Positions 54,988 through 62,987 of a stretch of DNA of 64,000 nucleotides are shown here, piece after piece. Origin of the DNA: Candidatus Omnitrophota bacterium. GTDB taxonomy: Bacteria > Hinthialibacterota > Hinthialibacteria > Hinthialibacterales > Hinthialibacteraceae. How positions within the stretch are numbered: position 1 is the first letter of the stretch; every line of letters begins with the position of its first letter. The translations under genes and the position numbers were made by a program. The stretch lies in NCBI GenBank assembly GCA_040755155.1, contig JBFMBP010000139.1, forward strand, positions 50,052 to 114,051, read 5' to 3'. The notes under the pieces are model-generated. The model was not told where the DNA came from and ran no database searches. It saw only the letters and a list, made by a program, of their open reading frames with translations.

Positions 54988-57888
54988 CTATCGAATTTCC
55001 AACGCCTGCGCATCGAGATATTCCTCGTCCAACGAGCGATAGTCCACATCGAAAAGAATCGGGACGTCGGCAGCCATTGCCAGAATTTCTTGCAGCCTGT
55101 CCTTATCTTGATAACTGGCGATGGCGGCGTTCGCGCTCCAAAGCTGTCCGCGGGCATCGTAAGCGGGAGCGCATGCCAGCCACATGCCAATTCGGTTCTG
55201 TACTACATCGGTTATCTCTTCCTTTGCGTTGCGTTGCGATAAAAGCAGCGCCGCGCTTGGGGCCAGGCGAAAATTCGGCGCGGCGATGCGGTCCAAAAAT
55301 TGCGCGGCTTGCTTCAAATTCCATGGCGGCTTGCCTGGTCCCAGCCGCAGATGAACGGTTATCGAACGTTTTCCGGCGAGTTGGCAGATTTCTTTCAATG
55401 TTTTGTCAAATGAATTCCAGGTTTGCTCTTCGGTAAAATTATTTTCGGGAAAACGATGCAGCGATAGCAGCAGATCATGCGCTGAAAGAATTTCCATTTT
55501 TTCGAGAACATCTTTGACGATCGCGATGCTTTTGGCGTATTCTTCCGGATCGTTGTCGATCAGCCGCAAGTCGGGATATAAATTGATTCCCGATGACATA
55601 TCCACTATCACGCGCAAACCTTGCCGGACAATCCATCCCGCTTCATTTCGTAAAACGTTTTTATCTCTCCTGCGCAGATAATTCCAGTCGATCGCCGCGC
55701 CGTCGTAATGTTCGAAAAACGTAGGCCGGGCTAGGATGGCTTCTTTAAGGGAATCGATATTGCGCAGCGGCAAAATGCGGCCTACGGGACGCGCGGGTGG
55801 TTTTTCATGAGCAATGAGTTCGATGGCTTGCTCCTGAATTTTCACGATGAAGATGCGGTAATCCCCTCCGGCGATCTTATCGCCGTCGCTGGCGCCTAGT
55901 GCTGGATTCTTTACGGTCTCCGGCAAGTAACCAATGGCTTGTTTTTCCGATGAGTCAAACGGCGATTCCTGGATTTCTAAGATAGGGCCGCCATGAGAGA
56001 CGATCTGCAGAGGCTTTTCCTCCCAGCTGTTATTGCCGATTCCCAGCGTATATTCACCTGCGCGTTTGCGGCAAACGATGAGACTGAGATCGTCTCCTGC
56101 GCCGAACAACATCTGTTGGCGAAAAACCTTATCCAATACGATGCGGACATGATTTAGGAGAGGATAAGGTTTGGGCAGCGATCGATCGTCTCTATTTTCA
56201 ATCTCCTTGACTGCTGGTTGGCTGCATACCCCAAAAGAACTGGCTAGCGCCGTAATGCGTCCGGCGCCAAAATCGATTTCGACAGCGGCAGGCCGCTCGC
56301 CGCATTGCGCTAATACTTTCGCCCGTGGGGGAAACCGCAGCGGATAAAGCATGAAGGAAAATTCTTCCTTGCGCGTCTCGCCGCCGATCTGCAAGACGCC
56401 CGCTTCGATCTTTTGCGCTGGGCCGTCAACCTGGATGCCAGCAAGTCCATCTACGAACTTCGCCAGATTGCCAGACGTAATAATCAAATGCCCTCCGGAT
56501 TCGGCGTAGCGCAGCAGCTTATCCCGAATCTCCAATCCCCCGTTCATCTCCCCGGCGATTACGAGCACCGCATAACGTTTCAACAGCCATAAGGGAGCGT
56601 CGCTGAGCAGGCAATCGGCGCTGTCGCCGTAGGGCGTCGGCGTCAGAAATCCTTTCTCGTCATGGAAATAAGAAGAATCCTGATAACCGGGATAAAGCAT
56701 ATCCAAAACGCCGTCGGTCAGGTAATCGCCTTCTTCATAAGGTAAATTGCCCCAAACCCGGTAGACGTCTCCCGAATATAAATGGCGGGGGAACGACCAG
56801 CCGGAGTAAAAATCCAGCATCAAAGCGATGGGAACGATCATCTCTCCCGGTTGGCCTTGTTCTTGCACCCATCGGTTGGCGGACGCCTGCATTTTGCCGA
56901 TGGGCGAAAATTCGCCTTGAGCGTCGAACCAACCATTTTCGAATCCAACGAATACGCTGTTGTAGAGAATATGGCTGTAGATCAACCGTTTGAATAAACT
57001 CAAACTGGTTCCTTTGGTTGGACTATGATCCACTCCCTCGCTGCCGTAGGTTTTGTATCCCCACCGGTTGAAAATCGAGGCGTTGCCAAACCACGGAACG
57101 CCGTACTGCTTCCCCGCCCCGCGAATGAAGGAATAATAAACTTGCCCATTGGGAAGTCCTTGGGCAGTCTCCGCTCCAATCAGCGTATAGACGCCCTCCT
57201 TCAAAAAGTAATGCCCGAAATTGAGCGAAACCAGCGTCGACATCTTATTGCCCAAATCGTCGCACATCCGCTGAAAATGCCGTTGGAAATTCAAATATTG
57301 TTTAAAGCGATCCGAGGATTTGAGAACCATCTGCGAAGCGTAACCGCCGATGTATCGCCCATCCTGCTCCCCCACGTCCATGCCCAGCCAACGCTCGCCT
57401 AATTTCTCTTCCAACAGATCGAAGACGCCTTCCGGCGGTTTGTATTGCTGCCAATAGCCGCCCGGACCGGAGCCAGGAACATAGCCCCAGATATCGAACA
57501 GGAAAAGATTTCTACACTTGATCTCGTCAGCTAGATCGCCGAGATTCTTGGCGAATAGAATAGGATACGACGGCCAAATCACATCTCCCAACGCAAAGTC
57601 GCGAACGTATTTATCCAATTCCTTCTCATAATCGATAATTTGATCGTCCTGAACGGCGAATCCGCGCAGAGCGGCGAATCGCGTCCGGTTGCCGAACGTT
57701 TCCCAATCCGGCGGCTTCACGAAACGGCGGGAATCGTCGGGATTCTCTCGCGGCTCCAGGCGATGGCTGTAGATGCGATGCTTTTCGGCGTCTCCGTAAG
57801 CGTAAAGGCGCGCCGCGCTTAAAACGATAAGAATCAAAAAAACATAGACCGGCCAATATTCAAGAAGGCGTGAATGGCGTAAACGCAT
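54988..57888 (-). CDS. 966-residue membrane-anchored putative multi-domain glycosidase
   Basis: Residues 13-31 are a membrane anchor. Residues about 60-420 look like a TIM-barrel-type glycosidase (DVIWPSYPILFAKNLGDLAD, GYWQQYKPPEGVFDLLEEKL, GERWLGMDVGEQDGRYIGGY). Residues about 425-530 have a glutamine-amidotransferase-like segment (YAVLVIAGEMNGG, AESGGHLIITSGNLAKFV) as in GH42-type trimerisation regions. The last 250 residues (LRVIVDMSSGINLYPDLRLI, DLLLSLHRFPENNFTEEQTW, KRSITVHLRLGPGKPPWNLK) read like a xylose-isomerase/AP-endonuclease-2-type barrel. I recognise no single family; the fold reading is inference. It precedes the beta-helix gene on the same strand. Confidence 0.6.
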   Translation of the reverse strand: MRLRHSRLLEYWPVYVFLILIVLSAARLYAYGDAEKHRIYSHRLEPRENPDDSRRFVKPPDWETFGNRTRFAALRGFAVQDDQIIDYEKELDKYVRDFALGDVIWPSYPILFAKNLGDLADEIKCRNLFLFDIWGYVPGSGPGGYWQQYKPPEGVFDLLEEKLGERWLGMDVGEQDGRYIGGYASQMVLKSSDRFKQYLNFQRHFQRMCDDLGNKMSTLVSLNFGHYFLKEGVYTLIGAETAQGLPNGQVYYSFIRGAGKQYGVPWFGNASIFNRWGYKTYGSEGVDHSPTKGTSLSLFKRLIYSHILYNSVFVGFENGWFDAQGEFSPIGKMQASANRWVQEQGQPGEMIVPIALMLDFYSGWSFPRHLYSGDVYRVWGNLPYEEGDYLTDGVLDMLYPGYQDSSYFHDEKGFLTPTPYGDSADCLLSDAPLWLLKRYAVLVIAGEMNGGLEIRDKLLRYAESGGHLIITSGNLAKFVDGLAGIQVDGPAQKIEAGVLQIGGETRKEEFSFMLYPLRFPPRAKVLAQCGERPAAVEIDFGAGRITALASSFGVCSQPAVKEIENRDDRSLPKPYPLLNHVRIVLDKVFRQQMLFGAGDDLSLIVCRKRAGEYTLGIGNNSWEEKPLQIVSHGGPILEIQESPFDSSEKQAIGYLPETVKNPALGASDGDKIAGGDYRIFIVKIQEQAIELIAHEKPPARPVGRILPLRNIDSLKEAILARPTFFEHYDGAAIDWNYLRRRDKNVLRNEAGWIVRQGLRVIVDMSSGINLYPDLRLIDNDPEEYAKSIAIVKDVLEKMEILSAHDLLLSLHRFPENNFTEEQTWNSFDKTLKEICQLAGKRSITVHLRLGPGKPPWNLKQAAQFLDRIAAPNFRLAPSAALLLSQRNAKEEITDVVQNRIGMWLACAPAYDARGQLWSANAAIASYQDKDRLQEILAMAADVPILFDVDYRSLDEEYLDAQALEIR

Positions 57889-58052
57889 CGTTTACCCTCG
57901 CAGACATCGATTTCGAATCGAACGATATATTGGAGATAAATTAAGAAACCATTATTTCAAATTCATTGAGTAAATGATAGATGGGCGCGAGGGAAACAAA
58001 ACTATGGATAGCTTGTAGGATGGATCGCATTGTCTAGACCACAATGGATAAA

Positions 58053-58751
58053 TCAAAAAGAGAACAAATCCTCTGTCTCATCCTCGCGGACTTCAATGCA
58101 GCGCGGGCCATCATGAGCGGCGCTATTGACCCAATCTCCCACGGCTAACGCTTCCATCGCGTTGGCGGGATAAGGACGAAACATAGGCTGGATGTTTTCC
58201 GCCTTTTGGTTTTCCGGATCGAGCCAGGCGCCGTAATCCTCCGGCGGCAGGATGACCGGCATTCGTTCGTGCAGCGGTTGGATCAAATTGTTGGCCGCCG
58301 TCGTCAGGATGGCGCAGCTCTCCACCGGCGCCTCCGGCGTTCCTTGCCAACGTTCCCAAATTCCCGCGAAGGCGAAGGTTTGTTCTCCTTTGAGCCGAAT
58401 GAAATATGGCTGCTTTTCTCCCTTCGTTTTTTTCCATTCGAAAAAGCCGTCCGCCGGAATCAGGCAGCGCCTGCGCAAAATCGGAACGCGAAACGCGGCT
58501 TTTTCGAATACCGTCTCCGAACAGGCGTTGATCGATTTTGCGCATCGAGTTGCGTCTTTCGTCCAAGCGGGAATCAATCCCCAGCGAAAAAAAGCAAGTT
58601 GGTTCTCCTTTTTCCCCGCCGAAAAAATTACGCCGGGAACCGCCTGCGACGGCGCGATGTTATAACGGGGAGCGATAGGCGGGACATCGTTCAGCTTGAA
58701 CAGCCGGGCGAGAATTTCTTCGGGACTAATGAGAGAAAAGCGTCCGCACAT
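58053..58751 (-). CDS. yedK: YedK/HMCES-type abasic-site-processing protein
   Basis: A 232-residue SRAP-family protein. The catalytic Cys2 is in MCGRFSL; APRYNIAPSQ gives the conserved Asn and the R-Y-N-I-A-P-S-Q signature; KSINACSETV, CLIPADGFFEWKK with the active-site Glu, and the histidine in LHERMPVIL complete the set. Such enzymes form a protein-DNA crosslink with abasic sites in single-stranded DNA. The MGMT-like gene lies upstream on the same strand. The gene stands close to other accessory genes, which is usual for SRAP. Confidence 0.93.
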   Translation of the reverse strand: MCGRFSLISPEEILARLFKLNDVPPIAPRYNIAPSQAVPGVIFSAGKKENQLAFFRWGLIPAWTKDATRCAKSINACSETVFEKAAFRVPILRRRCLIPADGFFEWKKTKGEKQPYFIRLKGEQTFAFAGIWERWQGTPEAPVESCAILTTAANNLIQPLHERMPVILPPEDYGAWLDPENQKAENIQPMFRPYPANAMEALAVGDWVNSAAHDGPRCIEVREDETEDLFSF

Positions 58752-58784
58752 AATATGGTTGGCTCAAATGATTCTATGATCCTG

Positions 58785-58806
58785 GGAGCGCGGGCATCCT
58801 GCCCGC
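58785..58806. repeat. GGAGCGCGGGCATCCTGCCCGC hairpin
   Basis: GCGGGC (58790-58795) and GCCCGC (58801-58806) pair around ATCCT, preceded by GGGAGC. Single copy in this window. It lies between the MGMT-like stop and the yedK start and could be a weak terminator or a short repeat of wide occurrence. Confidence 0.55.
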
Positions 58807-58827
58807 ATAATAAAGAGATTTCATAAT

Positions 58828-59298
58828 TTACTGTTTCATTAACGATTTTTCAAAATTTTCAACGAGATATTTCTTGCCTTTAGCGACGATCTTATGTCCT
58901 TCCGTTTCCAAACGGGCTTTAACATTCTCGATTCCGCCGGGGTATTTCGCATTCAACTCGCCGCCCGCTTTTAGCGTCCGCCAATAGGGCGTGATTCTTT
59001 TTTTCCCTTCCATTTCCTCGTCGTTGGCGGCGTTGGCGGCAATCCAGGCGAAAATTCCCGTCGTGATGGGGCATCCCATCGTCGCGCCATGCCTTTGCGC
59101 CAGGATCGAACGGATTTCGTTGATAGTGATTAATTTCCCTTTGGGGACGGTTTTCATGATCTCGTCCACTTCTATCGGCGCAGGAATCACAACGCTTCCC
59201 GATCCCCAACGTTGGCTCATCTTTTCCGTAATTGGCAAGACTTTGGGCAAGTCCTTGCTGTCCGCCAATTTCTCCCGCCAGGTTTTTCTTTTTTTCAT
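58828..59298 (-). CDS. MGMT-family DNA-binding-domain-like protein without catalytic Cys
   Basis: A 156-residue protein with the alkylguanine-transferase C-terminal fold (IDEIRSIL-type helix, ATMGCPITTGIFAWIAANAA, RITPYWRTLKAGGELNAKYP, GGIENVKARLETEGH). The P-C-H-R active site of MGMT is replaced by P-Y-W-R, so methyl transfer to cysteine is not possible. This is a known MGMT-like subgroup in bacteria and archaea; it may bind damaged DNA as an alkyltransferase-like protein. It lies between a HicB-like gene and yedK on one strand, which suggests a DNA-repair link with the SRAP protein. Confidence 0.82.
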   Translation of the reverse strand: MKKRKTWREKLADSKDLPKVLPITEKMSQRWGSGSVVIPAPIEVDEIMKTVPKGKLITINEIRSILAQRHGATMGCPITTGIFAWIAANAANDEEMEGKKRITPYWRTLKAGGELNAKYPGGIENVKARLETEGHKIVAKGKKYLVENFEKSLMKQ

Positions 59299-59347
59299 GG
59301 CGTTTTACCACATTGTGTTAGGGATGAAATTAGAAGGCTGGCTCAAA

Positions 59348-59707
59348 TTATTCTTCAACAGCCATCTTGATCGCTTCGACAATAAGTTGATTGACGCTTT
59401 TGCCTTGACGTTCGGCTGTTTGCGCCGCCTGGGCGTGAAGATCGGGCGGCATTCTCAGATTGAATTTTCCGGAAAAAGATTTTTGCGGTTCGATTCCTTC
59501 TCGCGCGCACTGGTTAAGATATTCGTCCACAGAATCGCGAAACGCTTTTTTCAGTTCCGTCATATTCCGCCCTTCGAACATAATTGTGTCCCTAATGCCT
59601 CGCAGTTTCCCATGAAAGCATTGATCCCGCTCGCTGAATTGGGGTACGGCGTAATACTCTTTATAGACGAGCATGTTGCTGGCCTTAGCGGCGTTTTTTT
59701 TCTTCAT
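59348..59707 (-). CDS. HicB-type antitoxin-like protein with RHH tail
   Basis: A 119-residue protein. The N-terminal part resembles the HicB half (YKEYYAVPQFSERDQCFHGK, MFEGRNMTELKKAFRDSVDE), and the C-terminus has a ribbon-helix-helix DNA-binding domain (KFNLRMPPDLHAQAAQTAER, GKSVNQLIVEAI). AGGA precedes the ATG. Such HicB proteins neutralise HicA and repress their own operon, but no HicA gene is near. The next gene upstream on the strand is the URO-D-like gene at a 69-base distance. Confidence 0.88.
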   Translation of the reverse strand: MKKKNAAKASNMLVYKEYYAVPQFSERDQCFHGKLRGIRDTIMFEGRNMTELKKAFRDSVDEYLNQCAREGIEPQKSFSGKFNLRMPPDLHAQAAQTAERQGKSVNQLIVEAIKMAVEE

Positions 59708-59775
59708 CGGCGATTCCTCCCCCTTTTTTTTGTTTAGAATACGGGAAAGATCGAATAAAGCCCAGCCCAGCGTTT

Positions 59776-61035
59776 CTATTGCCCGCCATTAAACTCCTTC
59801 AGCGCCTCGATCATAGCGACGATGTTCTCCATCGGCGTGCGCGCTTGGATGTTGTGCACGGGATTGAAGACGAAGCCGCCGCCGGGAGCGAAAATTTCGC
59901 AGCGGCGCAGGACTTCTTCCCGCACTTGCTGCGGCGTTCCGAAGGGCAGCGTTTTTTGCGTATCCACGCCGCCGCCCCAAAAGACCAGCCGGTCGCCGTA
60001 TTTCTCCTTTAACCGCTCCGGCGCCATGCCCGCCGCCGAGCATTGCACGGGATTGAAAATATCGAAGCCCGCGTCGATGAAATCCTCCAGAAATTTTTCC
60101 ACCGCGCCGCAGGAATGCTTGAAGGTCATCCATTTCGTATTTCGATGAATCCAATCGTTTACCTTTTTATAATAGGGTTTGTATAAACGGCGGAAGGTTT
60201 CTACAGAACAAAACGACGTTTGCTGCGCGCCGAAATCGGTCCCGCAGATAAAGGCGATATCCACCGCATCGCCTACGGCGGCGTGGATTCTCGCCAGGTT
60301 GGCCAGCGCGATATCGCATTGCCGCGAGAACACTTCCTCGACGTAATCCGGACGCGCAGCGATGGACATATACCATTCCGACACGTCGCGGATGCCTTTG
60401 GGATATTTCAGCGACGTCCCCGGCACGCGGGCGATATCGCCAAAGCTAGTCCCGCCGAACGCGGCGATTACCGCCCGGCCCGAAGCCGCCGCTTTCTCTA
60501 CGGCCTTTCGATAATAATCGATATCCGCCTCGGAAATCGGACCGTATTCTTCCAGGTTGTCTTGGGGATCGAGTTTTTCCTCGTCCAGCGGCGGCTGTCG
60601 GATGATGGCGTCGAAGAAATAGCCATCCTTAGGCATGCGTCCGCTGGGCGGCGCGGAAACGTCGCCTTGGGGATGAATCAGCGCGTCGCCGTTGCTGTCG
60701 TAGGTAACGGCGAAACCGCCGCCTACCAGCACCTCCAGCCCGTCGAACATGCGCCATGTCTTCCAATTGTCGTTGGCGTATCCGAAATTCGTCTTCGGCG
60801 GAAAGACGCATTCCGTATCGATGCCGATAGCTTCTTTGAGATCGTCGTCGATCCAGCCCAGCATCTGCAACGGCTCGTGAACCGTGACGGGTTTCTTTTC
60901 CAAACTGTAATAATCCCGCAACGCCGCTACGGCGCTGACATGGATTCCGGTGGTGTTGGTTCCTCCCAGATCGAAGGGAATCCGGTCCGGTTCTCGATGG
61001 TTGACCGCCGCCGCTGTTCGTTCTCGTCCGTTCAT
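59776..61035 (-). CDS. Uroporphyrinogen decarboxylase-like protein (URO-D family)
   Basis: A 419-residue URO-D superfamily protein. The start MNGRERTAAAVNHREPDRIP FDLGG-type N-terminus, the DIAFICGTDFGAQ segment, FKHSCGAVEKFLEDFI, GFDIFNPVQCSAAGM, and GGGVDTQKTLPFGTPQQVRE are all typical of the non-heme MtaA/CmuA-like members that act on corrinoid methyl groups or unknown substrates. True HemE residues are not obvious. It is downstream of sdpI by 20 bases, so it may be transcribed from the sdpR promoter. GAAGGGGCTAG precedes the ATG. Confidence 0.85.
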   Translation of the reverse strand: MNGRERTAAAVNHREPDRIPFDLGGTNTTGIHVSAVAALRDYYSLEKKPVTVHEPLQMLGWIDDDLKEAIGIDTECVFPPKTNFGYANDNWKTWRMFDGLEVLVGGGFAVTYDSNGDALIHPQGDVSAPPSGRMPKDGYFFDAIIRQPPLDEEKLDPQDNLEEYGPISEADIDYYRKAVEKAAASGRAVIAAFGGTSFGDIARVPGTSLKYPKGIRDVSEWYMSIAARPDYVEEVFSRQCDIALANLARIHAAVGDAVDIAFICGTDFGAQQTSFCSVETFRRLYKPYYKKVNDWIHRNTKWMTFKHSCGAVEKFLEDFIDAGFDIFNPVQCSAAGMAPERLKEKYGDRLVFWGGGVDTQKTLPFGTPQQVREEVLRRCEIFAPGGGFVFNPVHNIQARTPMENIVAMIEALKEFNGGQ

Positions 61036-61055
61036 CTAGCCCCTTCCGCGGGGCG

Positions 61056-61739
61056 TCAGCGCCCCGATGTCTGTTTGTTGGGATCGGATTTCCAAACCAC
61101 GTACGAGTATATTACCATGACGCCGACGCAAAAGAGCATACTGATAACGGGAATCAAGATATGGATTTGAAATATCCCCGCCGCCAACATAACGATACCC
61201 ATCAAAACGAACAACTTCCCGCCCAGCCGATGCGTTTTGTTCCATGACAGTTCGCTTGACAGCGTCCACGGCGTGCGGATGCCCATGAAGAAGTTGCTGC
61301 GGATTTTGCCCAGATAGTTGCCGATGACGATAAAGAGGATTCCTACTCCCGCCGGAACAATGGCGGCGATTTTCACCGGGTAGCCCAAGGCGAACATGAT
61401 CGTGGCGAAATGAATCCCAGCCATAAAGAACATTACGCAGAAGATGATGATATAAAAAACTTTCCGCGATTGTTTGAAATTTTCTTTCCGGGGTTCGAGA
61501 TAGGGAATGAATATCGCTAAGGGGATAATCAAAGCTCCTATGATGATCGGCATAAGAAACAAGCCTTCGAATTTACTGCCATAGCGGTCGACTTCGCCAT
61601 TCGCTCCCCAATGCACGGGCATCTTTTGATCCGGCGGGATTTGCTGCCAAGCCCACGCTGAAAAGAGAAGCATGATAATGAGGATCATTCCGCCAACGAA
61701 TAGAATCGTTTTGGTTTTGAATGCAGTGGTTTCTTCCAT
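61056..61739 (-). CDS. sdpI: SdpI-family membrane protein
   Basis: A 227-residue protein with a DUF1648-like start (PVHWGANGEVDRYGSKFEG) and SdpI core (SNFFMGIRTPWTLSSELSWN and THRLGGKLFVLMG), carried by about six membrane helices. SdpI gives immunity to the SdpC-type killing peptide and signals to SdpR in Bacillus. The ATG follows the sdpR stop by one base (TAAAATG) with GGAGCG before it, so coupling is likely. No sdpC-like toxin gene is seen in the window, and many such pairs work without it as a membrane signalling unit. Confidence 0.88.
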   Translation of the reverse strand: MEETTAFKTKTILFVGGMILIIMLLFSAWAWQQIPPDQKMPVHWGANGEVDRYGSKFEGLFLMPIIIGALIIPLAIFIPYLEPRKENFKQSRKVFYIIIFCVMFFMAGIHFATIMFALGYPVKIAAIVPAGVGILFIVIGNYLGKIRSNFFMGIRTPWTLSSELSWNKTHRLGGKLFVLMGIVMLAAGIFQIHILIPVISMLFCVGVMVIYSYVVWKSDPNKQTSGR

Positions 61740-61740
61740 T

Positions 61741-62019
61741 TTATTCGCTCCTTGGATTGATGTTGAACGTATTCATCAGCGCCATCAGAGCCTCTTCCAA
61801 CAGCGAGACGTTGAGACGGTAGGTGATCGTCGTCCCGTTTTTGTCGCCTTGGATCAGGTCAGCTTCTTTGAGAATGGTGAAATGGCGCGACAGGGTAGGC
61901 TTGGCCAGATCGAAATAGTCGGCCAGCTCCCCCGCCGTACGATCCCGTTCCCGCAGCAGTTCCAAAATCCGCCGCCGGGTGGGGTCCGATAGCGCTCGAT
62001 AGACTTTGTTCATGGGCAT
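61741..62019 (-). CDS. sdpR: ArsR-family repressor SdpR
   Basis: A 92-residue ArsR-fold regulator. Residues 7-65 form the winged helix (ALSDPTRRRILELLRERDRT, YFDLAKPTLSRHFTILKEAD). SdpR of Bacillus represses its own sdpRI operon. Here it lies one base upstream of sdpI and has two palindromes and a clear sigma-70-type promoter in front. An ATG six bases further in is an alternative start. Confidence 0.9.
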   Translation of the reverse strand: MPMNKVYRALSDPTRRRILELLRERDRTAGELADYFDLAKPTLSRHFTILKEADLIQGDKNGTTITYRLNVSLLEEALMALMNTFNINPRSE

Positions 62020-62028
62020 CGCCTCTAT

Positions 62029-62097
62029 TTAGCTGATGAGCTAATAATATTTCGCAAGGATGAGTTCGTCAAGAGTATTTTTATATTTAGCTAAATA
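62029..62097 (-). promoter_or_regulatory. sdpR promoter with two TTAGCT palindromic operators
   Basis: On the minus strand, TTGACG (plus 62067-62072) and TATTAT (plus 62044-62049) form -35 and -10 boxes with a 17-base spacer. Operator 1, TTAGCT-N4-AGCTAA (62029-62044), abuts the -10 box on its downstream side, over the start point. Operator 2, the perfect TATTTAGCTAAATA palindrome (62084-62097), lies upstream of the -35 box. Both share the TTAGCT half-site, so they are the probable binding sites of SdpR, giving autorepression of sdpR-sdpI and perhaps the URO-D-like gene. Confidence 0.8.
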
Positions 62098-62220
62098 AAA
62101 AATTTATCGCGGGAAGAGGATTCCAATTGTTGGGGAAGAGGATAAAGGAAAACGCCGATTCTCGTTATTGTTTGATTCAATCATAACGATTACAATAAAA
62201 TCTCCGAAAAAAAATATGAA

Positions 62221-62258
62221 ATCGTAGGATGGGTCAAACAACACGACCCACCCTACGA
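62221..62258. repeat. Short palindromic repeat, copy D4
   Basis: ATCGTAGGATGGGTC and GACCCACCCTACGAT are inverted around a short AAACAACAC-type loop. Its CTA at 62253-62255 is the TAG stop of the HEPN-like gene on the minus strand. It is the shortest intact member of the D family. Confidence 0.85.
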
Positions 62259-62948
62259 TCCTGAATAACGATGGATGTTTTCTTCGATTTTTATCTTTAA
62301 TGAATCCCATTTTCCTGAATCAAGTAGATTCTTTATTGTTACATTCCCGCTCTCAAAAAGAAGAAAATGAGATATTTCGAGACATAGCATAGAGGCTTCG
62401 AGCAAATCATGGCTATCAACTAAGTATATTTTAGGAATAAAATGTTCAACTTCATTTCTTACTTTCTCGTGAAGCCATTCAAGAGTTTTCATATCTTCAT
62501 CATTAATAGAGATGGTTTTACTCATTACATAACGCTTCATAAAATATTCGGATTGGATCATCGCAAGGAGATCGTAAAATCCGTGAAGAAAATTATCTAC
62601 TTTTTGGGACCGCTTCTCAAAATCATGTAGTTCTTCCTCTAATATATCTATCGGCTCAGAGAATCTCCATGCGCGTTTGCATCCATTAATTTTGGTTTTC
62701 TGTATTTTCTTCCAACCTCCATCTCCTAACTTATATAATGTTGTCCGTGTTTTATCTTTAGAACGACCAGTAATCGCGAGGTTGGCAGTACCTTTGAGAG
62801 ATTCGACCATTGAACGAAGCAGTATTTGATGGCACTCAACGGCAATTCTTACAAAACTTAGATTATCATCTTCAAAGGCCACCAATGCGTGATGAAGGTT
62901 GTCGTTGACTAATGTTTGATTATTGATTCGTTCGTAATCCTCTTTCAT
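62253..62948 (-). CDS. HEPN-like protein, putative ribonuclease or defence protein
   Basis: A 231-residue mostly helical protein from the ATG at 62948 (MKEDYERINNQTLVNDNLHH), with AAGGA six bases upstream. The C-terminal half has VRNEVEHFIPKIYLVDSHDL with R163-N164 and H168, the R-(polar)-X3-5-H motif of HEPN ribonucleases. The N-terminal helices (LHHALVAFEDDNLSFVRIAV, CHQILLRSMVESLKG) resemble DUF3644-type HEPN proteins. AT-rich relative to neighbours. The stop TAG lies inside repeat D4. No partner MNT or toxin gene is seen beside it. Confidence 0.6.
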   Translation of the reverse strand: MKEDYERINNQTLVNDNLHHALVAFEDDNLSFVRIAVECHQILLRSMVESLKGTANLAITGRSKDKTRTTLYKLGDGGWKKIQKTKINGCKRAWRFSEPIDILEEELHDFEKRSQKVDNFLHGFYDLLAMIQSEYFMKRYVMSKTISINDEDMKTLEWLHEKVRNEVEHFIPKIYLVDSHDLLEASMLCLEISHFLLFESGNVTIKNLLDSGKWDSLKIKIEENIHRYSGS

Positions 62949-62987
62949 TTGCAATCCTTCTAATTCTCTCGAATTAATGAGAAATCC

